From Gossypium raimondii (Eukaryota; Streptophyta; Magnoliopsida; Malvales; Malvaceae): a DNA stretch of 64,000 nucleotides. The notes under the pieces are model-generated. The model worked only from the letters and a program-made list of their open reading frames with translations, made no database searches and was not told where the DNA came from. The translations under genes were made by a program, and so were the position numbers. The stretch is from assembly GCF_025698545.1 (NCBI RefSeq), contig NC_068575.1, positions 56,243,980 to 56,307,979 on the forward strand, read 5' to 3'. Below, one piece after another: positions 10,910 through 22,470 of the stretch. The first letter of the stretch is position 1. Every line of letters starts with the position of its first letter.

Positions 10910-13149
10910 TCAATTCCAGCAACTCCAGTTTGAATCTTTGTTGGCTCCTAAACTGCCGACAGTTCCTTTCTCACTATATCCCATAAACATGAGCATTTCA
11001 AGCCAACCTAAGAACCACTGTAATGAAGGCTCTTCTTTTTCTCCAAGTCCCAGGTTCCTGTTTAATTTGCAAAGTTTGAGTATCTCTTGTGAGATTCTTC
11101 TAGAGTAAACACACTCCACAAACAAGGGGCCTCTAGTCTCTTTATCTGATTTACAAAGTATACAACTTTCATCTATGGTCATTCCCCAAGCCCTTATTTT
11201 ATCTTTCGTCGTTAGCCAGACTAATGTAGCCAACCAAGATATAAATGAATGCTTAGGAATATAAAGAGGGCACTAGATGACTCTACTCTAAGGCACCTTG
11301 CTAGTCTTTGGCCTTATTTCCTGCCAAACCTTACTCACTTGATACCTCTGTCCCTGCACTAGCCAATCTCTTACTTGAAAAACCTTAAAAGCTTCATTTC
11401 TTAATCCCATCAATTTCTTCCAATCCCAGCTACTATTTTGAGCTAAAGGTAATTGCATAACATGTCTTCCCCTTAGCATGCAAGCATTAATCCAAGCAAT
11501 CCACAATGAACCAGCTTGGATAAGAATGGCCCAAAGGTGTTGAATTATACTTGCTGGCAAGATCTTTAAGGCCCAAGCCTCCATTTTTTTGGCTTACAAT
11601 TTGCTCCCAACTCAATCTAGCTACTTTAACTTTTTCATTTTGTCCCTTCCATAAAAATCTCACACACATTTGATTCACCAACTTAATCACTGCCTTAGGT
11701 AGAAGAAAATGCTGTGCCCAATAGTTCTGAATGTGAAACAAAACAACTTGAACCAACTGAGCCCGACCTGTGTAAGACAAAGTTTTAGTGTCATGGCAAC
11801 CTTTTTCAGCAGAGGAGCACAATCTTTTACTGTCAAGTTCCTTGCAACAAGTGGTGCCCCCAAATATCTTACTGGTAAACAACCCAATGTAAAACCAGTA
11901 AATTTATGCACGTCCTCCAACTCAACTTGAGACATACCAGCTGAGTAAACCTCACTCTTTGAAGGATTCAGCTTCAACCCATAAAAAGTATAAAACTGTT
12001 CAAGAATGCACTCAACTCCAACAATAGACTCAAGCTTTCCTTTGACAAAAATGAGAAGATCATCTGCAAAACATAAGTAAGTTTTATGTTTCGGACCCTA
12101 GGATGGTAATGAAATACCTGGCTAGCTGCTGCTTCATCTAGTAACCTTGATAGCACATTCATAGCCATCATAAAGATGTAGGGGGGACAAAGGGTCTCCT
12201 TGTCTAATCCCTTTTGCCCTCTTAAAGTACCCTTCCAAACTACCGTTAATCGATATAGAAAACCTGGATTTAGTAATGCACCCCTAAGTACATGAAATAA
12301 AAATTTGAGGAAATCTCATTGCTTTGAAAACAATATCCAAAAAATCCCAGCTCGCTGAATCAAACGCCCTTTGTAAATTGATCTTCAATGCGCATGTAGG
12401 AGAAAGAGAAGTCCTCCATATCCTCTAACAAGCTCCTGAACCAAGAGTATATTCTCTGAAATACTCCTTGCTTGAATGAAAGCTGACTGATTAGGCGCAA
12501 TGCAGCTTGGTAGAAACTTAACAACTCTATTCACCAAAATCCCTGTAATGCAGTTATAAATTACAGAGCAACAAGAAATTGGTGTGTAATCTTTGATGCA
12601 CATAGGATTTGTCTTCTTTGGTACTAAAGCCACAATTGTAGAATTAAAAGTAGGCAAGAGCTTTCCTGTTTCAAAGTAACTCTGCCCTGCCTCTATCACA
12701 TCCTCACGCACAATCTCCCACACTACCTTAAAGAAATGAGAGGCATAACCATCTGGTCCAGGTGGTTTATCACCATCTCGAGAAAATATAGCCTCCTTTA
12801 TTTCCTCTCTTCCCACTGATTTCATCAAATCCCTCTGCTCAACCTGTGATAAAGTCATTGGCAACAAGTCTTTTAGGAATTTGACAGAAGGAACTGCTTC
12901 TTTGTTATCGTTCACTCCCAAAAGCTCTTTATAATATCCAACAATCTCCTCTGCTAGTTCTTCTTGAGGTTTAAGTCTATCCCCATTTTCATTCATTAGA
13001 ACTTTTATTAAGCTTCTACCAGTTCTACATTTTACAACATTGTGGAAGAAATGGGTGTTCTGATCCCCCTCCCTTATCCATCTAATTCTAGACCTTTGCC
13101 TATAGTAACTTCCCTCTGCTACTAGAAGATCCCTGTACTGCTTAGACAA
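10910..13149 (-). pseudogene. LINE ORF2: reverse transcriptase and zf-RVT part
   Basis: On the minus strand from 13149 the frame reads RIRWIREGDQNTHFFH, then the RT core with PPGPDGYASHFFKVVW, IVALVPKK and APNQSAFIQAR, down to 12385. A frame change follows; around 12050-12075 the catalytic motif reads FADDLLIFVKGK in another frame. Further segments include GLKLNPSKSEVYSAGM, VRYLGAPL and a region to 11288. The zf-RVT module (WLTTKDKIRAWGM, CILC) occupies 11233-10910. These domains copy LINE RNA into the genome. The frame is broken at least four times, so it is inactive. Confidence 0.88.
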
Positions 13150-13151
13150 AT

Positions 13152-13196
13152 ACGTTAATTGCTTTTATCAAAAAAAAAAAAAAAACGTTAATTGCT
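13152..13196. mobile_element. Minimal 5'-truncated poly(A) retro-insertion with 12-bp target duplication
   Basis: ACGTTAATTGCT at 13152-13163 is repeated at 13185-13196, flanking only TTTATC and a run of A. This is the footprint of an almost completely 5'-truncated, target-primed insertion. It sits inside the host LINE's ORF2. The frame across the empty site reads EQLTYLSKQYRDLL; the insertion brings in an in-frame TGA straight after the T-run. Confidence 0.8.
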
Positions 13197-13370
13197 CCAC
13201 CAATGCAAGATCAACATTGTCCACCTTGAGTCTTTTTAACCTTAGAAATAATCTAGTCAAAGGGTTACCCTCAACTGGCACCTTACAAGAATTTTCTACT
13301 ATTTGCAAAAACTCTGGACTTTTTTGTCCAAAAATATAAAAATTTATAAAGGCTTGGATGTGACAATTCC

Positions 13371-14359
13371 TGATACGGGGGTTGCGCGCGGACCAAGATC
13401 GAGTTGCCAAGTCACGGGAAACTCCTACGAAAACCCTAAACAATCAGATCTGAAACGAAACAAAAATTAAAAGATTAGAATTTTGAATTTCCAGGATCCG
13501 AAATAAAATCCCAAAACAAAGAAAGAATCAAATTGAGAATAGAAATAAGTGTTAATAAGGGTTCTTGAAACCCTAAAGGAGATTGCGATTCTACCAATTG
13601 AACACCAAGATAGTTTTCCCAAATTTGAAAATTTAATTTCACCCAAAAGAGTATGGAAGAACCCTAGAAATTGGAGATTTTGGGTTGATTCCTTAAGATA
13701 GAAAAAGGTGAAAACACAATAAGAACAGAAAATAAATTAGATAAGATTCAAAGACAAGCGAAATAAAGAAAGAATTGACAAGAAGAAATTAAAAGATAAG
13801 TCCTAAGCACCTTGAAATCCCGAAAGATCTCACAACTCCTTCAAACGGCTCCAATCTCCCTCCAAAGAATATCAATGGCAAGAAGAAGGTGAAGATGGCT
13901 CCCACAATCAAAAGATTGTTAAAACAACTTCTAAAGAAAACTCAAGAGAGAATTCTTGGAGAAAACTCAAAGAGAATTCTCGCACTTAAACAAATCGATA
14001 TTTTGATATATTTGAGAAGTTATTTACAAGGTGACTAGCCATGCCTTTAAATAGGCCTTATAACTAGTCCTAATCTAATTAGAAAACTAAAATAAAAAAC
14101 TCCTAATTATTTTAATATGGAAATTCAACCAAGGGTCTTTATTTGGGACTCTGGGATTGAATATTTACATAAAAATTAAACTAAGTAAAAACAAATAAAT
14201 AAATAAATAAAAATAAAAACAAAACTTTACAACTTGGGCCACTTTAACAATTTGGCCTGATTTTCAACTAAGTATGGGTGGATTTCTTGATTGGGCTTGG
14301 AATCTTCTTATTGGGCCTTGCCTTTAAGAATTTGGGTTGGGCCTCTGTGACTCGTATCA
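13371..14359 (-). repeat. 3' LTR of the gypsy element
   Basis: 989 bp, TGATACG to CGTATCA, near-identical to the LTR at 19590-20596 with scattered 1-2 nt indels. It lies next to the polypurine tract and is therefore the 3' LTR of a minus-oriented element. Confidence 0.92.
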
Positions 14360-14934
14360 TTCCCCCCTTTCTCAAAAAGATTCGTCCTCGAATCTGAAAA
14401 ATCAAATGGGGACAAGTCAGCCACATTGAAAGATGGACATGTTTTAAAGCATTCAATCCTCTCAAATTGTTTCCACAAACCATGAATAAATCGCGAGTAA
14501 TAAATCAAATGGTAAACGTAATCGTCACAAGTAGGTATTTGAAAAGGTTTACACGGTTCACAGAGTTGCACAAGCATACCATGCATTAATTGACGGACTA
14601 TAGATTCACTCACACATGCATCATAAAAATTATTAAAAATAATAATCTTTTTATCAACCATCAAAACAGATAGATCATCAATAAATAAAATAGGACAGTC
14701 AATCATGTTTCGATCTAACTGTTTTACAAAAATTAAATCATCAACATGATCTTTGTCACTATCCGAGGAGTACAAAGGTGTTTCAAAAGTTTCAAGCATC
14801 TTACCTTTATAATGAGAAGAATAAGGGTCGATTTTACCTTTTCCATTTAATACAAACCTTCGCTCATCGGGGGCATAGTGTAGTCGAAACTCCGTTGTTG
14901 AGTTAACCTTTGTCAAATGCAACTCAAACTTCAT
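14308..14934 (-). pseudogene. C-terminal polyprotein region of the gypsy element
   Basis: An open frame of 208 codons overlaps the polypurine tract. Its end reads FSDSRTNLFEKGGNDT, the usual C-terminal signature of plant Ty3-gypsy polyproteins just before the 3' LTR. The N-terminal part (from MKFELHLTKVNSTTEF) has no domain I recognise, so it could be a poorly conserved integrase tail or an extra ORF. Confidence 0.55.
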
Positions 14935-15118
14935 GTATAACCACAGAAACTATTTAAGGCACGAATATAAATTGAAAACAAATTTGGTAAATTTCGTTAC
15001 CTTATTCAAAAACCAAGTATCAAAACAATAGAAAGTATTTGCACACAATAGATGATGCTTGATTTTCCAACAAAATATACCAAAATAGATTCCGTGTTTA
15101 AAACTTGATTTTGATTAG

Positions 15119-15927
15119 TCATGCCAAGTGTAACAAAGATTTCATTAAACCAATCAAGTTAAACCATGAGGGTTTTCGCATACGTACCAACTTACATTCA
15201 AAACTTTTTTTATTCACCAAAATAGATTTGCACAAATTCGCAGATTTTACACAAGGCAAATCAAGAGAATAACAACTCATGCTTCCTTTCTTAGTTCGTG
15301 GCAATCCTAGAATAAAATCCGTGGATAAGTCTACCCATGGTGAAATAGGAATCGGCAAAGGAGTGTAAAGGCCATGAGGCATTACCTTAGATTTTGCTTG
15401 TTTACATTTGATGCACTTAGAACATACCTTTTCGACATCCTTCTTCATATGTGGCCAATGGAAGTGTTCTATCCCACGTAAAGGTGGTAAACCTTTAGGG
15501 GACTCACTAAAAACATCCACATAATCCTGCAAAAGACATTGAAACACACTAGGCAAATATCCATTAATGTTAGATAGAGATAAATAGTTTTGCCTAAACC
15601 TCACAAGGATACAAGGTTGTTTATTGAGTAGGGCTCTCCGCACATCTTTTTTTGTTGCAATCAATTTTTCTCTCTAGTTTTGTCACTTGGGATTCACTCA
15701 CCTTTGGGCCATTTAAATTTTGACTTTTTCACTACTAGCCTCTTTTCTCTCTGTCTTTTAATTTTTCCTTTCTCCTCACCCCCTCACAAAATTTCATCAT
15801 TTTTAATTGATCTTTATATACATCATTGGATTTAAAGGAGCAAGAGTGAATTTTCGGCCTTTAAACACAAGAGAGTATCTATTGAGCTTGCCTTGGTGTG
15901 TAACATCACGATCAAATTGCCAAGGCC
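15119..15927 (-). pseudogene. Gypsy pol remnant: end of protease region fused to integrase zinc finger
   Basis: On the minus strand from 15927, the frame continues the protease region past the solo LTR (RPWQFDRDVTHQGKLNRYS). It then reads [14 protein letters not shown] and [24 protein letters not shown], which normally precedes the RT domain. It jumps directly to [17 protein letters not shown] and CKQAKSKV, the HHCC zinc finger of integrase, and the start of its core ([19 protein letters not shown]). The RT and RNase H domains are therefore missing, deleted at about 15461-15469. The rest of the integrase core is degraded. Confidence 0.85.
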
Positions 15928-18461
15928 TGTAACAGCCTGATTTTGGGGCTAGATGGAACAGTGGTTTCGGGACCACAAATTCGACAAGAAAAAAATTTAT
16001 TTTAAAATTATGACATGGGTTGCATTATGATAGGAATGTTGCATGAAAATACTGATATGGTAAAATAAGAAAATATAGTGATAAAAAGGGTAATTGAGTT
16101 ATGTCAACATTGGAAAGTATATTTATGACATATTAATCCAAGAAAGGATTAAATTGCAAAAGTGAGAAAAGTTTTGTTGCCCAAGAGTAAATACTCAAAA
16201 CTTGAGGGGTTAAAGTGTAAATATGAAAAAGTTGAAGGACCAATAGTGTAAATATTTTAAGGGAGGAATAATCTAGAAACTAAGAAAAAGTGGATGGATT
16301 AGGACCAAATTGAAAAAGGTGAAGAAGTTTGAGGGGCTAAATCACAATTTTACCAAATTAAGTGACGACTCAAGGACGGAATTTTAAAAGATCATAAAGG
16401 GCAAAATGGTCAATTAGAAGAGAGAGAAATCTAGAAGATAATGATGATGTTGGAGATATTTTAGATTAATAAATAAATAAATATTAGTTTATTAATATTT
16501 TAATTTGATTTTTTAATGATATTATTTTATTGTTATTAATTTATTTAGTATATATATATGTGGAAAGAAGGATGAAAAGTATCCATCCATTCTCACCATT
16601 TTGCATGCATTAACGTGAGAAGAAGAGGGAAGAAAGAAAGCTTTGCTTTCTTTACAATTTGGTCCTTTCACCAAAAATCCACCATTTTCACTTAGAAATC
16701 AAAAGAATTTCCATATCCATCAAGAGAGAAAGATGGCAAGGAGACTATGGGGAGCTAGAATATCAAGTTAGATTCAAGAAATAGAAGTTGGAGGAGGAGA
16801 AAATCAAGTTAAAGATTGAAATCAATGGCATAAGGTAAGAACATCAAGATTTTTATATACTTTTGAGTTTGATATTATTGAAAAGTAGGAAATTAATGTT
16901 AAGGTAAAGTTTCATTATATAAGGTTCTATATTCTTGTTATGTTAGTAAAGGAAATAAGAGAAAGTGATGAATATATTGAAGAGAAAGGAAAGGAAAGTG
17001 TTATAAATTTAGTTATCAACATTTTACACTAAAATAGTTTTGAAACAGCAGCAGTAGTCTGACTTTGAAAATCTACCAAAAATCATATGAATTGAATTAG
17101 AGGATGAAAAAAATATGAAATTAAATCTTATTGAGTCTAGTTTCTCATAAAAGAAACGGTGTAAGCAATGGAATTGTAAATTATGAGATATAATAGGTTT
17201 TGTGAGATAAGGTCAGAATGATTTCGGGTTCCCCTGTACTGACTTTGGAAAATCAACAAAAATTGGAGAAAAATAATTAGTGGCTTAAATTTATATGTTT
17301 AAATCCTTACTGAGTCTATTTTTAATGTAAATAAACGGTAACATCATCCGAATCTCGTACGATGAGATAATTAATTTTTAGTGAAGAAGGGTCGAAACTG
17401 TCAGACAGCAGAATAGGGATGACTTTAAAGAATAAACTGTACTTATTGGCTAAACTAAAAATTCTTAAAATTTTATGGTAAGAATATATGTGAGTCTAGT
17501 TTCATAGAAAATTAACGGATCTCAATTTGGAGTTTTTTAACTCAAGATATAAATAATTTAGTGACTATGACTCAAGTGGACAGCTTTGAATGAATATAAA
17601 TAAATGTGAAATTATAGATAATGTTACATATAAGCATGTTATATATATTAAGGATGTGGAATGGAGAGGAGGAGGAGGAAAATAAGTGTATGGATATTCT
17701 GCTAGCATGGGTTTGCATTATAAATGGTTAATTTGCATGATTTGGGCTCTGGGACTGAATTGAATAAAAGTAAAACTTTAGGGGTAATTTTGGAAAAATG
17801 TAAAAAATGACCAAATTGCATGAAATGAGTTGTTTTATTAAATGAAAATTTAGTTTTAGATCAAGATCGGGTAGAAAATCGAGAAAAATGGAAAATTACT
17901 AAAATGCCGTTGTATCTTGGTATTTCTGCATATCAGCCTGGTAAGTTTGTATGAACTATGTTCTGTATAATTTTAATTAAAGTGAATGTTATTTTATGAT
18001 GAATATTATATGGATATGTGTTTTAATATTGAAATTGAATTATTATTGGTAATATGTACAATTATTAGATGCAAGTGAGATGATTATCTAAGCTTGATTG
18101 TGGTTGGTAGGAAATGTTACATTATTTATGTTGTGAAGAATTATAAAAGCATGTTAATAATTTGAAAGTTTAACAATTTATGGAATTTTATAGTTATTAG
18201 ATGTTTTGAAATGATTATCGGAAGCTTGTTGGAGATATATCACATTATCCACTGGTTCTATCGGTAATTTTGGATGACTTGATTCTGGTTATTATGGCGT
18301 GTATAAGTTAATTTGGTTAACGTTAGCTCATTAATGTTTTGATTTTGATTGGTTATAAATATGAACGTTAGGTAAAAATGAAATGTCTGAAAATTAATTA
18401 GTAAACTCCGGTAATGCCTCGTACCCTATTCCAGTGTCGAATATGGGTAAGAGGTGTTACA
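15928..18461. mobile_element. Solo LTR (TGTAACAG...GTGTTACA) inserted in the gypsy element
   Basis: 2534 bp starting TGTAACAGCCTGATTTTGG and ending GAGGTGTTACA, flanked by exact 5-bp duplications AGGCC (15923-15927 and 18462-18466). It has no coding region. Removing it restores the host gypsy protease frame across LLGRPWQFDRD. It belongs to the same family as the solo LTR at 4305-6994. Confidence 0.93.
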
Positions 18462-18466
18462 AGGCC

Positions 18467-18842
18467 GTCCAAGGAGCAAGTGTGCCACATGCATTGGGAC
18501 CACATCACACCATACCTCATCCTCGTAATTCCCGAGCTTAAAAGTGATCAAGGACTGTTTTGTAACCTTAACTTCTGAGCATTCATTAAGCCACTGAAGG
18601 TGATACGGCTTAGGGTGCTCGATACAAGGTAACTTTAAGGAATCCACCAAATAACTGCTAACTACATTTGAACAACTCCCACTATCAATCATAAGTGAAC
18701 ATAAGTTACCTTTTATAAAACACCTAGAATGGAAAATATTGGTCATTTGGTTATCACAATCGTCTCCCACTTGGATGTTAAGGGTGCGGTGGAGCATCTT
18801 ATTATTATTTTTTGGACTACCCGCAAAACAAACACTCAACAC
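18467..18842 (-). pseudogene. Gypsy retropepsin (protease) fragment
   Basis: The frame reads FIKGNLCSLMIDSGSCSNVVSS, with the aspartic-protease motif DSGS in place of DTG/DSG, and ends VVPMHVAHLLLGRP at the solo LTR. Retropepsin normally cleaves the polyprotein. The upstream gag is not recognisable in 18843-19576. Confidence 0.85.
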
Positions 18843-19589
18843 TCAAAAGAAAAATTAGCAAACCTCACCGTTAATCACTCAAAAAGAAAAATTCAAATTC
18901 TCAATGAGGTAGAATTCAATCTTGTGAGTTCTTTATCGGAGTTTATATCAACCAATTAGAGAGTGTAAACCAAACTACCAAAGAATCCTAATTTGCACTA
19001 GGATGCCAAAAACTGACGAGACACCAATTGATTTGTGTTGCACCGAGGAAGGATTGTGCACACGTTTAAATCCTACTAACACAAGAAACAAGAAGGTGTT
19101 AGATATTGTAAAGGGAGAATAAAAAGCAAACAAATGAAAACCTACAGCTAAGAATCAATAAAAATTGTTGAAAACAGAAAACCCGAAAAACTACGGAGTA
19201 ACTTGACAACTTCGTTCGAGGTGTTCCCAATCTCAAAAAATCACGAAATTAAATCTGGAATGTCTTCAAATATTGAATTTTTGATCTGGAAAATTTGGGA
19301 ATCAAATTCAACCCGCTGAATATTTTTTAAATTTTTTATTGGATTTCGTCTTTTTTCGATTTTTTGACTTTTTCGAATTATTTTTTTGCGGGAAATATTT
19401 TTGTATATTCAATAACAGTGCTAAAAATATGTATGTAAAATTTCAGATCAATCAGAAAACGTTTACCCACTCAAATGAATTTTTTTTCGAAAATTTTTCT
19501 GGGTAAAACTGCTGTTTGTAATTTAAAAAATAGAGATCAGTTTAGAAATCAACCAAGAACACCTAAAACGCCCAAAATCTGATACCAAA

Positions 19590-20411
19590 TGATACGCGGG
19601 TTGCGCGTGGACCAAGATCGAGTTGCCAAGTCACGGGAAACTCCTACGAAAACCCTAAACAATCAGATCTGAAACGAAACAAAAAATTAAAAGATTAGAA
19701 TTTTGAATTTCCAGATCTGAAATAAAATCCCCAAAACATCAAAGAATCAAATTGAGAATAGAAATAAGTGTTAATAAGGGTTCTTGAAACCCTAAAGGAG
19801 ATTGCGATTCGCCCAATTGAACACCAAGATAGTTTTCCCAAATTTCAAAATCTAATTTCACCCAAAAGAGTATGGAAGAACCCTAGAAATTGGGGATTTT
19901 TGGGTTGATTCCTTAAGATAGAAAAAGGCTGAAAACACAATAAGAACAGAAAATAAATTAGATAAGATTCAAGACAAGCGAAATAAAGAAAGAATTGACA
20001 AGAAGAAATTAAAAGATAAGTCCTAAGAAGCCTTGAAATCCCGAAAGATCTCACAACTCCCTTCAAACGGCTCTAATCTCCCCTCCAAAGAATATCAATG
20101 GCAAGAAGAAGGCTGAAGATGGCTCCCACAATCAAAAGATTGTTAAAACAACTTCTAAAGAAAACTCAAGAGAGAATTCTTGGAGAAAAACTCAAAGAGA
20201 ATTCTGCACTTAAACAAATCTGATATTTTTGATATATTTGAGAAGTTCTTTACAAGGTGGCTAGCCATGCCTTTAATAGGCCTTATAACTAGTCCTAATC
20301 TAATTAGAAAACTAAAATAAAAAAAACTCCTAATTATTTTAATATGGAAATTCAGCCAAGGGTCTTTATTTGGGACTCTGGGACTGAATATTTACATAAA
20401 AATTATACTAA

Positions 20412-20442
<31 letters not shown>

Positions 20443-20596
20443 AATAAAAATAAAAATAAAACTTTACAACTTGGGCCACTTTGACAATTTGGCCTGATTT
20501 TCAACTAAGTATGGGTGGATTTCTTGATTGGGCTTGGAATCTTATTATTGGGCCTTGCCTTCAAGAATTTGGGTTGGGCCTCTGTGACTCGTATCA
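19590..20596 (-). repeat. 5' LTR of the gypsy element
   Basis: 1007 bp, TGATACG to CGTATCA, paired with 13371-14359 and followed on the right by the target duplication ATTCC. The A-rich microsatellite near 20415-20460 is longer than in the other LTR and explains part of the length difference. Confidence 0.92.
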
Positions 20597-21308
20597 ATTC
20601 CTCTCTATCCAAAACCGGAGTAGCTAAACAATGATCTGAAATCTGAGGAGGCAAAAACTCAACAAAAGAATGGCCAAAAGCATTAAACCATTCTCCATTA
20701 ATCATCACTCTATCCAGTTTTCTAGCTAAATAACTCTCCTTTTGTAAATATGACCAAGTGTAAGTTGGACCAAAGTATGAATGATTTTGCAATCCCAAAC
20801 CATTTATGCATTTCTGAAACTCTTCTATATCCCTCATCAATTGACTGCCGCATTGAGATCCCAAGCTCTCCTTAATGTCAGCAATGACATTAAAATCACC
20901 AGCTAAGAACCATGGATTACCCCCAACAGCTTATTGAATATCCTTCAAATGTTCCCAAAGTCTGCCTCTTTCTCAACCCTCATTTCTCCCATAGATTGCT
21001 ATAAAATAACCCTGCTTAAAAGATGCTTGAAAACTACAAGTAATACTTTGATCAGTAACTGCCACTAGCTGCAATTGAACATTATTTCTCCAAACAATCC
21101 ATATCCTTCCATTTTCAGCTTCACCATAATTATGTAAAAATCCCCACCCTTGAAACCACTTATCAACAAACACTTGTGCATTATTATGCTTAATCCTTGT
21201 CTCCAACAAACATACAATATCAACATTAAGCAAAGAAATTCTATCTACAATTTTCTTCTGTTTAGAGGAATGGTTCATTCCTCTAACATTCCAAACCACC
21301 CACTTCAT
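20597..21308 (-). pseudogene. LINE ORF2: AP-type endonuclease domain
   Basis: The frame from 21308 reads MKWVVWNVRGMNHSSKQK, then DIVCLLETRIKHNNAQV, the start of an exonuclease-endonuclease-phosphatase domain; after a break it continues SYFGPTYTWSYLQ, LDRVMINGEWF and the final SDHCLATPVL, then hits the gypsy insertion. This domain nicks target DNA. At least one frameshift lies near 20865-20970. Confidence 0.88.
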
Positions 21309-21499
21309 TAAGAAGTTGATGGAAGACCTCCTAAGGTCGATACTACTACCTTATTAACTCTTTTTCCTCTATCAACTTGATATTTCCCTTTTTGTTTAAG
21401 AAACTTCATCAAATCGGCCACCCCAGCAACAACTACTCTAGGTTTCCTAGAAGAATTTCGTTGTCCCTCGTCCACTTCATGCTCACTGAAATCCTGGGC

Positions 21500-22470
21500 T
21501 CATTGGTTTTCTACCAAAGCAAATCTGTTAGTTGAACCTAACAAGGCACCCTTACCCTTTCCTTGTGAGCTCCCAGAAAACTTGTGCTTACCCTTGTTAG
21601 TACCCTTTGCTTGTAGTTCAGCCATAGCAGCCAAATCACTTTTACTATGAGCTTCATTATCCGGAAAGACTCCATCAACCAAACTTAAATCAGACAAAAG
21701 AGCATCTTGGGTTCAATCTCCAACTTACTCTTACCAATTCCAACTGCCTCAACTTTAGCCTTAGGAACTCACACCTTATTAATCTCCTTTAGCTTTTTGG
21801 GGCAACCTTTGTCAACATACCCAAAAATTGAACACTTCGAACAACGTTGTGCCATCCATGGCACCTCAACCCACACTGTTCCAGTTGAGTCATCCTTAAG
21901 GACTATATCAATTGTTCTAGGATTAATCTGATTAGCATCAATTTCCACACAAACTTTCGCATAGGCCAACCTAGATTGTCCAACTGTAATTGTGTACATG
22001 TATAATGGAACACCAATGGCTCTAGCAACATAGCTTACTCCAATGCCAATATATAGCTCTAATGGAATATGACTAAGATGTACCCACACAGGCAATTTAT
22101 GCAAATCAAAATCAAGTCGTTTCTTGCCTGGTTCCCATTTACGAACAATCACTGGTTTATTCTGAATGTGCCACGGCCCATGGTCCAATACCCAATCACG
22201 AGCCTCCCTTGTTGCTTCAAATTTTTCCCAAAGTAATTTCACCGTCTTCCGCTGTAAACTGAAGTTGGGCGATTTATCAAGAAACTGAGCAACAAGGGAG
22301 AATTGCAAGACCTGAACACCAGCACCGAAAACTTCCGGCGGAGGTGCAACCATAATACTTCCATTATTGTTCAATGGAGGAAAGTATTGCAGAGATTGAT
22401 CCTTATTTGCAACAAATAGCTTCCTCCAATCCATCACTTGACTAGAGCTTTCCGAAATCTCCATCCACAA
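21500..22470 (-). pseudogene. LINE ORF1: DUF4283 and degenerate zinc knuckle
   Basis: From 22470 the frame reads a DUF4283-type nucleic-acid-binding domain (VLQFSLVAQFLDKSPNFS, FATREARDWVLDHGPWHI-like segment, LHKLPVWVHLSHIPLELY). A zinc knuckle CSKCSIFGYVDKGC follows, where the expected His is replaced. A frame break at about 21770 separates the Gly/Lys-rich tail (GSSQGKGKGALLGSTNRFA). ORF1 proteins coat LINE RNA. Confidence 0.85.

Larger units (their letters stand above)
13371..20596 (-). mobile_element. Ty3-gypsy LTR retrotransposon, internally deleted, inside the LINE
   Basis: LTRs at 13371-14359 and 19590-20596 both begin TGATACG and end CGTATCA. The target duplication ATTCC is exact at 13366-13370 and 20597-20601. 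Orientation is minus: a polypurine tract (complement of TTCCCCCCTTTCTC at 14360-14373) abuts the left LTR, and a tRNA-Met-like primer site (TGGTATCAGA on the minus strand, within 19577-19588) abuts the right LTR. It carries pieces of protease, integrase and a C-terminal region but no reverse transcriptase. A 2.5-kb solo LTR of another family is inserted within it. It interrupts the LINE ORF2 between the endonuclease and RT domains. Confidence 0.93.
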
